Assembly: GCA_947463785.1 (NCBI GenBank)
Contig: CANHRG010000005.1
Coordinates: forward strand, 58,196 to 122,195
DNA from: Sphingobacteriaceae bacterium
GTDB taxonomy: Bacteria; Bacteroidota; Bacteroidia; Sphingobacteriales; Sphingobacteriaceae
Direction: 5' to 3'
Length of the DNA stretch: 64,000 bases
In this document: positions 25,707 through 33,468 of the stretch, in pieces
Position numbering within the stretch: the first letter of the stretch is position 1
How the letters are laid out: every line of letters begins with the position of its first letter
The notes under the pieces: generated by a model
What the model saw: only the letters and a program-made list of their open reading frames with translations
What the model was told of the DNA's origin: nothing
The model's database searches: none
Made by a program: the position numbers and the translations under genes

Positions 25707-25714
25707 TAAGTTTG
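25707..25714 (+). promoter_or_regulatory. Possible internal promoter -7 box (TAAGTTTG) before ctaA
   Basis: A perfect TAnnTTTG word lies 36 bases before the ctaA ATG, in the largest spacer of the respiratory cluster (80 bases). No -33 TTG lies at the right distance, so it may only add a weak internal start. Confidence 0.35.
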
Positions 25715-25750
25715 TACAAGCTTACCGATACCCCTAAATTTTTTAAGCAC

Positions 25751-26815
25751 ATGCATCAATCCTCGCAGAAACGTTTCATCAGGATCAATTTGATCACCAT
25801 CATCACACTGTTTGCAGTGATTTTGGCGGGTGGAGTGGTACGTAGTACCGGTTCTGGAATGGGTTGCCCAGATTGGCCTAAATGTTTTGATCAATACATT
25901 CCACCAACTAACGTATCTGAATTGCCAGCCGATTACGAGCAGAAATATGTGGCCATGAGGGTAAAGAAAAACGAACGCTTTGCCAAAACACTCGATGTAT
26001 TGGGCTATGGTGATCTGGCCGTTCGTATTCGAGAAGATAAATCTATTTTACAACCCGAATCTTTCAATGCGTTCAAAACCTGGACCGAATACATTAATCG
26101 TTTAATCGGTGTTTTATGCGGATTTGCTTTATTGGCTTCAGCTATTTTTTCCTTCACGTATTTTAGGTCGCGGAAGCGAATCGTGTTTTTGAGTGTGTTT
26201 AATGTGTTTTTAGTAGTTTTCCAGGCTTGGATGGGTTCGATTGTGGTATCAACCAATTTAATGGCCTGGATTGTTACGGTGCACATGTTATTGGCACTCG
26301 CTATTGTTGCAATTAGCATATACACCTATTTTGATGCCAAGCATTTTGCTCAGAAAGTCAATGCACGCAAATCGCCTTTGTTGATTAGATTATTGGCACT
26401 TGGCGTTTTGGTATTAACCATTGTCCAAATTACTTTAGGAACCGAGGTGAGGGAGCAAGTTGACGCCATTGCCACCGCCATGAATAACCTGAACCGTGCA
26501 GAATGGCTTTCAAAAACGGGGGTCATATTCAATTTTCATAGAGATATTGCCGTATTGGTATTGGGACTTAATTTTTTGCTGTTTCGCTTTGTTCATCGGA
26601 AGTATGCCCTTAAAACGGATGCACACCGTATGTTGCGTTTTAGTCTAAACCTTATTACCCTACAATTACTTACAGGTTTGGCACTTGAATATTTAGCATT
26701 GCAACCTGTTGCGCAAGCATTACACATTCTTTTAGCCAGCCTGCTATTTGGGTCACAGTTTTACATGTTCTTATCGTTAAATAAGGATCTAGAAGAAGGG
26801 AGTGCGGTAGCTTGA
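25751..26815 (+). CDS. ctaA: Heme A synthase (COX15/CtaA family)
   Basis: CtaA oxidises the methyl group of heme O to make heme A for the aa3 oxidase. The 354-residue product (ATG 25751) has eight predicted helices and starts with the family signature: LAGGVVRSTGSGMGCPDWPKCF, containing the conserved cysteine pair of the first periplasmic loop. EYINRLIGVLCGF, VTVHMLLAL, TLGTEVREQVD and NFHRDIAVLVLGL supply the heme-binding histidines. A TTG at 25712 would extend it but overlaps the -7 word. Its TGA stop overlaps the TTG start of ctaB as TTGA. Confidence 0.93.
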   Translation: MHQSSQKRFIRINLITIITLFAVILAGGVVRSTGSGMGCPDWPKCFDQYIPPTNVSELPADYEQKYVAMRVKKNERFAKTLDVLGYGDLAVRIREDKSILQPESFNAFKTWTEYINRLIGVLCGFALLASAIFSFTYFRSRKRIVFLSVFNVFLVVFQAWMGSIVVSTNLMAWIVTVHMLLALAIVAISIYTYFDAKHFAQKVNARKSPLLIRLLALGVLVLTIVQITLGTEVREQVDAIATAMNNLNRAEWLSKTGVIFNFHRDIAVLVLGLNFLLFRFVHRKYALKTDAHRMLRFSLNLITLQLLTGLALEYLALQPVAQALHILLASLLFGSQFYMFLSLNKDLEEGSAVA

Positions 26816-27678
26816 GTACATTCTTGAAAGATTTCGTGAAATTGGTAAAACTGCGACTCAGCTTTTTGGTTGTTTTTTCAGCTTCTATTTCCTTTTTGAT
26901 AGCTAGTAAAGAACAAGCATTCATCAACTGGACAAACTGGTTGATTTTAACCTTGGGTGGTTTTTTGGTAACTGCCGCAGCAAACGGTTTCAATGAAATT
27001 ATTGAAAAGGACTTGGATAAACTGATGCGGCGTACAGCCGACAGGCCTATACCAGCTGGTCACATGACTACTGGTCAGGCTCTGGTGCTCAGTTTAACCA
27101 TGGCTTTGTCTGGCACCTATATTCTCATGCAGCTGAATATACTAACCGGTTTGCTTTCGGTATTTTCTATACTTCTGTATGCCTTTGCGTATACTCCGAT
27201 GAAGCGTAAGTCGCCAATTGCCGTATTTATTGGTGCTATACCGGGAGCCTTGCCACCATTAATTGGCTATTTCGCCGCCTTTGATCAGCCACAAATATCT
27301 TGGATTCCTATTATCTTATTCTTGATTCAGTTTGTTTGGCAGTTTCCTCACTTTTGGTCAATTGCCTGGGTGTTGGATGAAGATTACAAGAAAGCCGGTT
27401 TTCGACTCTTGCCTACCACCCGTCCGGATCGTTTGAGTGCCTTGGTAATTTTACTGAGTACTATCGTGTTGATACCGGTAAGTTTAATGCCCACGTTTTA
27501 CCATTTTGGCGGTTACATTTTGGCTATTATTTCGGCAGCAATGGGCTTGTATTTCTTATACACTGCCATACAATTGTATAAAAATTTAGATACCGCTGCC
27601 GCACGGCGAATGATGTACGTCTCTTTTGTATATTTGCCCATTGTTCAATTAAGCTTACTTTTTGATTTCATTCCCTGA
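26812..27678 (+). CDS. ctaB: Protoheme IX farnesyltransferase (heme O synthase)
   Basis: CtaB transfers farnesyl to protoheme IX and gives heme O, the substrate of CtaA. The 288-residue UbiA-superfamily protein has about nine helices and both Asp-rich elements: NGFNEIIEKDLDKLMRRTADRP near residue 62 (NxxxExDxD) and the second at DEDYKKAGFRLLP. Other family words are YTPMKRKSPIAVFIGAIPGALPPLIGY and QFPHFWSIAWVLDEDY. The start is TTG at 26812, inside the ctaA stop (TTGA), and there is no ATG nearby. Coupled translation with ctaA is likely. The next gene follows after 10 bases. Confidence 0.94.
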   Translation: MSTFLKDFVKLVKLRLSFLVVFSASISFLIASKEQAFINWTNWLILTLGGFLVTAAANGFNEIIEKDLDKLMRRTADRPIPAGHMTTGQALVLSLTMALSGTYILMQLNILTGLLSVFSILLYAFAYTPMKRKSPIAVFIGAIPGALPPLIGYFAAFDQPQISWIPIILFLIQFVWQFPHFWSIAWVLDEDYKKAGFRLLPTTRPDRLSALVILLSTIVLIPVSLMPTFYHFGGYILAIISAAMGLYFLYTAIQLYKNLDTAAARRMMYVSFVYLPIVQLSLLFDFIP

Positions 27679-27688
27679 TTAAGAACCT

Positions 27689-28264
27689 ATGGCAAATTTT
27701 ACTGAACAAGATAAAGCCAATCTGAAAGCCAAAAAGTTTTTGGTATGGTTGTTTGTGATTTCTTCTTTCATGCTTTTTGCAGCATTAACCAGTGGTTTTA
27801 TTGTGTATACTGCCGGTAGTGTTGAACGAGGAATCAAGATTTCACTTCCTCAATCGTTCATGTACAGTACGGCTGTTATTGTGCTCAGCAGTATCAGCAT
27901 GCACCTGGCATACCTTTCTGCAAAACGGTTGCAATTCGCAAAACAACAAGGCTACTTACTTCTTACCATGGCTTTGGGAATCGTCTTTTTCTTTTTGCAA
28001 TTGTCGTCCTGGACATACCTGACCCAACAAGGCGTTTATTTTGTAAATCCGAACGCTTCACAATCGTTTCTGTATGTATTTACCGGGGCGCATTTACTGC
28101 ACGTTTTTGCAGGTTTAATGATGTTGCTAAATGCCTGGATCGGGAAGTTGAAAAATATACCCCAAGTGAACAATTTGTTCCGTTTGGAATCTACTTCCAT
28201 CTTTTGGCATTTTATAGATATACTATGGATTTATCTATATGTTTTCTTACTTTTGAACCAATAA
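27689..28264 (+). CDS. Cytochrome c oxidase subunit III family protein (first copy)
   Basis: The 191-residue product has five hydrophobic segments and matches the short heme-copper oxidase subunit III family: FLVWLFVISSFMLFAALTSGFIVY, QLSSWTYLTQQGVYF, FTGAHLLHVFAGLMML and STSIFWHFIDILWIYLYVFLLL. The His/Asp motifs HLLHVFAG and WHFIDILWIYLY are the normal ones. It sits between ctaB and a second, longer subunit III gene. Both are intact and differ in sequence, so they are paralogues rather than pieces of one gene. Subunit III stabilises proton uptake by subunit I. Confidence 0.88.
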   Translation: MANFTEQDKANLKAKKFLVWLFVISSFMLFAALTSGFIVYTAGSVERGIKISLPQSFMYSTAVIVLSSISMHLAYLSAKRLQFAKQQGYLLLTMALGIVFFFLQLSSWTYLTQQGVYFVNPNASQSFLYVFTGAHLLHVFAGLMMLLNAWIGKLKNIPQVNNLFRLESTSIFWHFIDILWIYLYVFLLLNQ

Positions 28265-28286
28265 TTTCTAATAATAATTTCTATAA

Positions 28287-28976
28287 ATGAGTACCACGGT
28301 ATCACCACTTGATCGAGTTAAAACCGGCGCCTGGAATGGCGGAAAATCTCCTTTTGACGTTGAGTACGGCAAAATTATGATGTGGTTTTTCTTATTGTCT
28401 GATGCATTCACCTTTTCTGCTTTTTTGATTTATTATGGCGCACAACGTTTTAGTAAATTGACCTGGCCAGATCCTGATGTGGTTTTCCAATCAATCCCGG
28501 GTATAGCTGATCATGGTTACCCATTGGTTTTCGTAGGTATCATGACATTCATCTTGATCATGAGCTCTGTAACCATGGTATTGGCAGTAGAAGCCGGACA
28601 TCGTAATGCTAAAAAAGAAGTAGTGAATTGGATGATCTGGACCATTGTAGGTGGTTTAATGTTCTTGGGTTGCCAGGCTTTAGAGTGGACTCACTTACAC
28701 CACGAAGGCTACTGGTGGGGAAGTTTCCCGGCTTCATACACCGGTGTAGATACCATTGGGGCCTTGCAATTTGCTAACCTGTTTTTCACGATTACCGGAT
28801 TCCACGGGTTCCACGTGTTTACCGGTGTACTTATCAATATTATAATTTTGAGTATGACCCTAGCCGGTGTATTCGAGAAACGCGGTAGCTACCTGATGGT
28901 TGAAAAAGTAGGTCTTTACTGGCACTTTGTAGACCTAGTTTGGGTATTCGTATTTACATTCTTTTACTTGGTATAA
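28287..28976 (+). CDS. Cytochrome c oxidase subunit III (second copy)
   Basis: This 229-residue membrane protein is a second subunit III family member, starting 22 bases after the first. It shows five hydrophobic segments and the family words MMWFFLLSDAFTFSAFLIYYG, GCQALEWTHLHHEGYWWG, TGFHGFHVFTGVLINIIIL and VGLYWHFVDLVWVFVFTFFYLV. The Glu/His-rich periplasmic loop and the terminal WHFVDLVW helix are typical. Which of the two copies is the stoichiometric oxidase subunit cannot be decided from sequence. The length and loop features favour this one. Confidence 0.9.
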   Translation: MSTTVSPLDRVKTGAWNGGKSPFDVEYGKIMMWFFLLSDAFTFSAFLIYYGAQRFSKLTWPDPDVVFQSIPGIADHGYPLVFVGIMTFILIMSSVTMVLAVEAGHRNAKKEVVNWMIWTIVGGLMFLGCQALEWTHLHHEGYWWGSFPASYTGVDTIGALQFANLFFTITGFHGFHVFTGVLINIIILSMTLAGVFEKRGSYLMVEKVGLYWHFVDLVWVFVFTFFYLV

Positions 28977-28993
28977 TCAGCATTTAAAATCAT

Positions 28994-29332
28994 ATGTCTG
29001 CACAACATTCACAAGATCATGCTATGGAGCATGAAACCATGACTAAAGGCAAAATCTGGCAAGTATTTTTCTATTTGTTAGGCATTACTGCTTTAGAGTT
29101 TTTTATCGCCTTGTATTTAATCCCGAAAGGAATTGTTTCTCATGGCATCGGTAACTTTGCCTACATCGTGTTAACACTGGTAAAAGCGTTCTATATTGTA
29201 GCGTATTTCATGCACTTGAAATTTGAGAAGTTCGCTTTCAAAACCAGTATCGTTGTATCATTAATCTTCATCATTTATTTCATCATATTGATGCTTACTG
29301 AAGGCTCGTACATGCACTTACACATGAATTAA
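28994..29332 (+). CDS. Cytochrome c oxidase subunit IV (prokaryotic type)
   Basis: The 112-residue protein has three hydrophobic segments and matches the small prokaryotic subunit IV/CyoD-CtaF-like family: WQVFFYLLGITALEFFIALYLIP, YIVLTLVKAFYIVAYFMHLKFEK and TSIVVSLIFIIYFIILMLTEGSY. The AYFMHLKFE motif is characteristic. It has a His/Met-containing N-terminus (MSAQHSQDHAMEHETM). It lies 17 bases after subunit III, and its stop overlaps the SCO start (TAATG), as expected in an oxidase operon. Confidence 0.9.
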   Translation: MSAQHSQDHAMEHETMTKGKIWQVFFYLLGITALEFFIALYLIPKGIVSHGIGNFAYIVLTLVKAFYIVAYFMHLKFEKFAFKTSIVVSLIFIIYFIILMLTEGSYMHLHMN

Positions 29333-30045
29333 TGACATTGCCGAAGTTTACGATCAAAAAAATATTAATCCTGGTCACCTTACTTGCGGTACCGGGATTT
29401 TTATATTGGATGCTAACCGAAAAAGGGAAAAACCGGTATAAAAGCCTTCCTATTTTCGGTCCGAAGCAAGTGGCAAGTACGTTCCATACCGTCCGCAGAA
29501 AGCAGATACCCGATACCATTTACCATACCATTCGCGACTTTAAGCTGAGTGATCAAAACCAAAAGGAATTTAAATTTCCGGCCGATAGCCCTCAAATTAC
29601 TGTAGTGAATTTCTTTTTCAGCCGTTGCGATGGTTTTTGCCCGGCAATGAATAAGCAAATGAAACGCGTTGCCGAGCGCTTTGGCACCAATACCCTACTG
29701 CAGTTTGCCTCCATATCACTTGATCCAGAATTCGACAAGCCCGAAGTATTGGCTGCTTATGCCAAATCCTTGAATGTAAATTCTGAGAAATGGTTTTTCC
29801 TGAGCGGAGATCAAACAACAATCCTTAATCTTTCCAAACAAGATTTCCTCTTAGATGCCATGCCCGATCCTCAACATCCGGGACAATTTATCCATACATC
29901 GTTGCTAATATTGATTGATCCGCAGCAGCGCATCCGGGGTTATTACGATGCCTTGAGCAAAGAGCAGGCAGATAAGTTGATCGATGAGATTAAAGTATTG
30001 ATTGCTGAAGAATTAAGAAGTAGAACAACTAAAAACGTACGCTAA
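29332..30045 (+). CDS. SCO1/SenC family copper chaperone
   Basis: SCO proteins deliver copper to, or reduce the thiols of, the CuA site of subunit II. The 237-residue product has one N-terminal membrane anchor (KILILVTLLAVPGFLYWML) and a periplasmic thioredoxin-like domain. The copper ligands are visible: CDGFC (Cys99 and Cys103) in FFFSRCDGFCPAMN, and the distal His in GQFIHTSLLILID near residue 184. It starts inside the stop codon of subunit IV. Its place in the oxidase cluster fits assembly of this particular aa3 enzyme. Confidence 0.93.
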   Translation: MTLPKFTIKKILILVTLLAVPGFLYWMLTEKGKNRYKSLPIFGPKQVASTFHTVRRKQIPDTIYHTIRDFKLSDQNQKEFKFPADSPQITVVNFFFSRCDGFCPAMNKQMKRVAERFGTNTLLQFASISLDPEFDKPEVLAAYAKSLNVNSEKWFFLSGDQTTILNLSKQDFLLDAMPDPQHPGQFIHTSLLILIDPQQRIRGYYDALSKEQADKLIDEIKVLIAEELRSRTTKNVR

Positions 30046-30051
30046 GAAATT

Positions 30052-30582
30052 ATGAACGACAAATTAATTTTTAGACTGGTAACCTTTATCTCAATTTTTG
30101 TTTTTGCCGTGGTGGTTATCCTAAACCGAAAGCTAATTCCAGTAACTATACCTACGCCGGCTTTTGTTTACTTTTTACCTAAATTAAATGCCATCATCAA
30201 TGGTACATGTTCGGTTTTATTGTTAATCTCGTTGTATCAGATTAAGCGCAAAAACATTGATGCACACAAGCGTTTGAATATCCTTACCTTTTTATTGTCA
30301 TCACTGTTTTTAGTGTCCTATATCCTTTTCCATTATTTCGTGAAAGAAACCACTTTTGGTGGCGATGGTTTCATCCGCATCATTTATTATGTGATTCTGA
30401 TTACTCACATTATTTTGGCGGCAGCCGTATTGCCTTTGGTCTTGCTTAGTTTTAATAACGGACTAAAAATGGAAATTGAAAAGCACCGTAAATTGGTTCG
30501 TTGGACTTTCCCAATTTGGCTGTACGTTACGGTTACAGGAGTAATTGTGTACCTCATGATTTCGCCTTATTACACTTTCTAG
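30052..30582 (+). CDS. DUF420 membrane protein
   Basis: The 176-residue product has five hydrophobic segments and fits the DUF420 family, with PKLNAIINGTCSVLLLISLYQIKRKNIDAHKRLNIL, FHYFVKET and YYVILITHIILAAAVLPLVLL followed by HRKLVRWTFPIWLYVTVTGVIVYLM. Conserved His residues in these helices (AHKR, ILFHYF, THIILA, KHRKLVRW) suggest heme or metal contact. DUF420 proteins occur beside oxidase and heme A genes; a Gram-positive relative (CtaM) is needed for oxidase maturation. A role in oxidase assembly is inferred. It starts six bases after the SCO gene. Confidence 0.88.
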   Translation: MNDKLIFRLVTFISIFVFAVVVILNRKLIPVTIPTPAFVYFLPKLNAIINGTCSVLLLISLYQIKRKNIDAHKRLNILTFLLSSLFLVSYILFHYFVKETTFGGDGFIRIIYYVILITHIILAAAVLPLVLLSFNNGLKMEIEKHRKLVRWTFPIWLYVTVTGVIVYLMISPYYTF

Positions 30583-30595
30583 ACATATTTTCGAG

Positions 30596-30603
30596 TATAT
30601 TTG
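30596..30603 (+). promoter_or_regulatory. Promoter -7 box (TATATTTG) before the 30608 gene
   Basis: This perfect TAnnTTTG word lies four bases before the ATG at 30608 and predicts a leaderless transcript. It suggests the small Cys protein can be transcribed separately from the oxidase cluster. Confidence 0.5.
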
Positions 30604-30607
30604 TGTT

Positions 30608-30886
30608 ATGAAATTCTGGAGAGCAAATATCTTTATTCTAGTAGTATCAGTTGCTGCATTGCTGCTTCCTAATGCCGCTAATGCCCAGTGTGCCATGTGT
30701 GGTGAGATTGCTGCAAATTCCGTTAAAAATGGCAATAAGCAAGGTTTAGGATTGAATAATGGCATCCTCTACTTATTGGCTGCTCCTTACTTGGCCATTG
30801 CCGGTGTAGGTTACGTTTGGTACAAGAAATACCGTAGAAGAAACGTAGCTGTACACATGAAAGACGAGAAATTGAATTTGAATTAA
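30608..30886 (+). CDS. Small exported membrane protein with CxxC, unknown function
   Basis: I do not know a named family. The 92-residue protein has a signal peptide ending NAANAQ and then CAMCGEIAANSVKNGNKQGLGLNNGILYLLAAPYLAIAGVGYVWYKKYRRR. This gives one vicinal CxxC pair at the mature N-terminus, one transmembrane helix and a basic cytoplasmic tail. The arrangement would put the thiols in the periplasm. It is the last gene after the oxidase assembly genes, 25 bases after DUF420, but has its own -7 box. A thiol or copper-related accessory role is possible from context only. Confidence 0.75.
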   Translation: MKFWRANIFILVVSVAALLLPNAANAQCAMCGEIAANSVKNGNKQGLGLNNGILYLLAAPYLAIAGVGYVWYKKYRRRNVAVHMKDEKLNLN

Positions 30887-30892
30887 TCTAGC

Positions 30893-31555
30893 ATGCTGAA
30901 TCCCGCAACCTTCACTTTTTTGCAAGGGGTAATTGATAACAATAATCGGGAATGGTTTCAGCAACATAAATCTGAATTCGAGGCTGCAAAAGCAGATGTT
31001 TTTCAATTTGCCCAAACGCTAATCTATGGTCTATCTGCTTTTGACCCGGTTATCCCCTCAGATCTTGATCCTAAACTGTGCGTGATGCGAATTTATCGCG
31101 ATGTGCGTTTCAGTAAAAACAAAGATCCTTACAAAGAAAATTTTGCGATTGCCATTTCTGCCAAAGGAAAAAATTTTGATGGCCCCGGATATTATTTACA
31201 CATACACCCCACTCAATCTTTTGTTGCCGGTGGTTGCTGGATGCCCGAGCCAAATGAGTTGAAGGCGATTAGACAGGAGATTGATTACAATGGATCTGAG
31301 CTTCATGAGATTCTAGAAAGCCCTGATTTTAAAAACTATTTTGGCGAGTTGGATACTACCGAAAAACTAAAAACCGTTCCTAAAGGATACGATTCCGACC
31401 ATCCGGATATTGACTATTTGAAATTGAAAAGTTTTACCGCTAACCGTTCGTTAAATCCAGTAGATTTGTGTAACCTGCATGCCGCAGAAACGGTGCTGAA
31501 AGGTTTCCGGGCTCTACACCCCCTGATGCTTTTTTTACGAAATGCATTAGCCTAA
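30893..31555 (+). CDS. DUF2461 family protein
   Basis: The 220-residue product matches DUF2461 (TIGR02453). It opens with FTFLQGVIDNNNREWFQQHKSEFEAAKADV, followed by the family words CVMRIYRDVRFSKNKDPYKENFAIAI, PGYYLHIHPTQSFVAGGCWMPEPNELKAIRQEI and LKTVPKGYDSDHPDIDYLKLKSF. Members are soluble cytoplasmic proteins of unknown biochemical function that are widespread in bacteria and fungi. The length and order of motifs are normal. It lies six bases after the small Cys protein and eleven before the OmpA-like gene. Confidence 0.9.
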   Translation: MLNPATFTFLQGVIDNNNREWFQQHKSEFEAAKADVFQFAQTLIYGLSAFDPVIPSDLDPKLCVMRIYRDVRFSKNKDPYKENFAIAISAKGKNFDGPGYYLHIHPTQSFVAGGCWMPEPNELKAIRQEIDYNGSELHEILESPDFKNYFGELDTTEKLKTVPKGYDSDHPDIDYLKLKSFTANRSLNPVDLCNLHAAETVLKGFRALHPLMLFLRNALA

Positions 31556-31560
31556 CTTTG
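31553..31560 (+). promoter_or_regulatory. Promoter -7 box (TAACTTTG) before the OmpA-like lipoprotein gene
   Basis: This perfect TAnnTTTG word overlaps the TAA stop of the DUF2461 gene and ends six bases before the ATG at 31567. The predicted transcript has almost no leader. The in-frame TTG at 31558 falls inside the box, which supports the ATG as the start. Confidence 0.5.
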
Positions 31561-31566
31561 ATAACT

Positions 31567-32406
31567 ATGAAAAAATTAACACTATTACTGACAGTTATTA
31601 CAGCTTTATTCAGCTTGAATGCTTGCACCGTCTTATCTAAAAAGAATTACAATGCCCTAATTGCACAGCGTGATTCGCTCTCAAGCGGTTGGAATCAGGC
31701 ACAAATTAACATCGAGAATTTAGAATTAACCGTTGAGCGCCTGAAAGCAGATACCAGTCGTTTAAGCTCTCGTTTAAGAGATTTGCAGGCCAAGTACAAT
31801 GGCTTAGACTCGAACTATTCAGCTTTGCTCAAAAATAGCTCTTCTGAAATTAACCGCTTGGCAGAGGATCTAAAAAAACGCGAAGCCCGTCTAACCGAAG
31901 TAGAAGAAATTTTGCGCAAACGCGATGAAGCTACTCAAGCCCTAAAAGATAAATTACAGAAGGCCTTACTTGGCTTCCAACAAAGCGGCTTGAGTGTTGA
32001 TATACGCAACGGCAAAGTGTATGTTTCGCTAACCGATAAGTTATTGTTCGATACCGGCAGCATCATTATTGACGATAAAGGTCAGCAAGCCTTAAAAGAA
32101 TTAGCCAAAGTATTGAAAACCCAGCCTGAGATTAACATCTCGGTAGAAGGACACACCGATAACCAGCGAGTAAATAATTTGGGTCAGATAAAAGACAATT
32201 GGGATCTGAGCGTATTGCGGGCAACTTCGGTAGTACGCTATTTAACGGATATAGAGAAAATTGAAAACACACGTATTACCGCCACCGGTAAAGGAGAATT
32301 TCAACCTCTTGCCGAGGGTAATACTCCTGAAGTACGCAGCCGTAACCGTCGTATTGAAATTGTACTTTCTCCAAAGCTAGACGAGTTGTATCAGCTCATT
32401 AAGTAA
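31567..32406 (+). CDS. OmpA-family lipoprotein with coiled coil
   Basis: The 279-residue product (ATG 31567) has a lipoprotein signal with lipobox LNAC, a long coiled coil (about residues 30-130, with SLSSGWNQAQINIENLELTVERLKAD and later SEINRLAEDLKKREARLTEVEEILRKRDEAT), and a C-terminal OmpA peptidoglycan-binding domain. The domain is recognised from LFDTGSIIIDDKGQQALKELAKVLK, INISVEGHTDNQ, WDLSVLRATSVVRYL and RNRRIEIVL. It should link the outer membrane to the cell wall. It is the last gene before a strong bidirectional terminator. Confidence 0.92.
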   Translation: MKKLTLLLTVITALFSLNACTVLSKKNYNALIAQRDSLSSGWNQAQINIENLELTVERLKADTSRLSSRLRDLQAKYNGLDSNYSALLKNSSSEINRLAEDLKKREARLTEVEEILRKRDEATQALKDKLQKALLGFQQSGLSVDIRNGKVYVSLTDKLLFDTGSIIIDDKGQQALKELAKVLKTQPEINISVEGHTDNQRVNNLGQIKDNWDLSVLRATSVVRYLTDIEKIENTRITATGKGEFQPLAEGNTPEVRSRNRRIEIVLSPKLDELYQLIK

Positions 32407-32412
32407 TAGTTT

Positions 32413-32448
32413 AAAACAAAAGCCCTTTCAAGAAAGGGCTTTTGTTTT
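32413..32448. terminator. Bidirectional intrinsic terminator between the OmpA-like gene and rfbC
   Basis: A long perfect inverted repeat has arms AAAACAAAAGCCCTTTC (32413-32429) and GAAAGGGCTTTTGTTTT (32432-32448). The GC core is flanked by A and T runs, so it should stop transcription from both convergent genes. It reaches the rfbC stop codon. Confidence 0.9.
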
Positions 32449-32998
32449 AAAAAGGACTTTTAAATTCGGCGAATTGCGGTAATGCTTTATCCTTCTCAGA
32501 AAGGATAATCTCCGATTCGGGTAAATTCCAATTGATAGCCAGTTTAGGGTCGTTCCAGATTACGCCAATTTCAGCAGCTTTGGCATACAAACCACCACTT
32601 ACTTTGTAAGCAAAAATGGTATTGTTTTCAAGGGTTATGAAGCCGTGTAGAAACCCTGGAGGAATCCAAAGCATTTGGAAATTATCTCCACTTAGTTCTA
32701 CACTGAAGTGCTGGCCATAGGTAGGCGATTCTTTTCGAATATCTACCGCAACATCCAATACTTTTCCTTGTATAACCCGCACCAGTTTGCCTTGAGCAAA
32801 GGGTTCGGCCTGAGCATGCAAGCCTCTTAGGGTTCCTTTCTGAGATAAGGATTGGTTATCTTGAACAAAAACGGCATCAATACCGGCTTCTGTAAATTGT
32901 TTTTGCTTAAAACTTTCAAAAAAGTAGCCGCGTTCGTCTCTCCAAACTTTGGGTTCAATTAGGTATAAACCTGATAGCGGTGTAGGTATAAAATTCAT
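32447..32998 (-). CDS. rfbC: dTDP-4-dehydrorhamnose 3,5-epimerase
   Basis: RfbC epimerises dTDP-4-keto-6-deoxyglucose on the way to dTDP-L-rhamnose. The 183-residue cupin has the family words LIEPKVWRDERGYFFESFKQKQF, FVQDNQSLSQKGTLRGLHAQ, KLVRVIQGKVLDVAVDIRKESPTYG, and WIPPGFLHGFITLENNTIFAYKVSGGLYAKAAEIGVIWNDP. The catalytic His lies in RGLHAQ, and the usual Asp and Tyr follow. No other rhamnose genes (rfbA, B, D) are in the window, so this is an orphan copy. It lies five bases after the DUF4286 gene on the same strand and is probably cotranscribed. Confidence 0.94.
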   Translation of the reverse strand: MNFIPTPLSGLYLIEPKVWRDERGYFFESFKQKQFTEAGIDAVFVQDNQSLSQKGTLRGLHAQAEPFAQGKLVRVIQGKVLDVAVDIRKESPTYGQHFSVELSGDNFQMLWIPPGFLHGFITLENNTIFAYKVSGGLYAKAAEIGVIWNDPKLAINWNLPESEIILSEKDKALPQFAEFKSPF

Positions 32999-33003
32999 CG
33001 TTA

Positions 33004-33312
33004 TTATTTAATGTCAACGAACTCCATCAAGGTTCTGAAAGCCACAAACTTGTTTTCAAATTTTTTGAGGGCATCTGCTTGTAGTGCAGGAGCAAATTCG
33101 GTTTTATAGCGCTCGTAAATTTCAGTATTTGCTGCAATGTACTGCATGCAATACGTTACACCTTCGTTCGGAGAATCAAGCACTTTCAACATGCGGCTCG
33201 AAACAAAGCAGTTGGTGGCCATTACTTCCGGAACATGCACTTCATTCATCCATTTCACCCAGTCTTGCTCAGCAGATTCGTCCAGTATCACAGTTACGTT
33301 GTACAAAATCAT
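33004..33312 (-). CDS. DUF4286 family protein
   Basis: With its start at the ATG read from 33312, the 102-residue product begins MILYNVTVILDESAEQDWVKWMNEVHVPEVM, the normal opening of DUF4286. Later family words are SSRMLKVLDSP, GVTYCMQYIAAN and FVAFRTLMEFVDIK. The fold is ferredoxin-like (dimeric alpha-beta barrel type), without visible catalytic residues, and function is unknown. The longer frame from 33348 adds 12 non-conserved residues. A -7-like TATCTTCG lies three bases before the chosen ATG on the minus strand, which supports this start. rfbC follows closely. Confidence 0.85.
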   Translation of the reverse strand: MILYNVTVILDESAEQDWVKWMNEVHVPEVMATNCFVSSRMLKVLDSPNEGVTYCMQYIAANTEIYERYKTEFAPALQADALKKFENKFVAFRTLMEFVDIK

Positions 33313-33468
33313 AAGCGAAGATAGGAAATAAGCAGCTTTGAAATGCACGGTAAAGCACTAATCAATACTAGTATTTTTGTAGTGCATTTGTTACTCTTGG
33401 GCATACAAACAATGCCTAGGGTTTTGTAAATTGATCCCTGAATTCGCTTAAGCACCAATTCATCCACC

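Noticed and set aside
27689..28976. The two subunit III genes as pieces of one frameshifted gene
   Set aside because: Each has its own start, full set of helices and terminal WHF(I/V)D motif, and the sequences are paralogous rather than complementary.
33372..33379. TATTTTTG as a promoter for the S9 peptidase gene
   Set aside because: It lies about 90 bases before the ATG, without a -33 TTG. It may be real but could equally be chance, so it was not listed.
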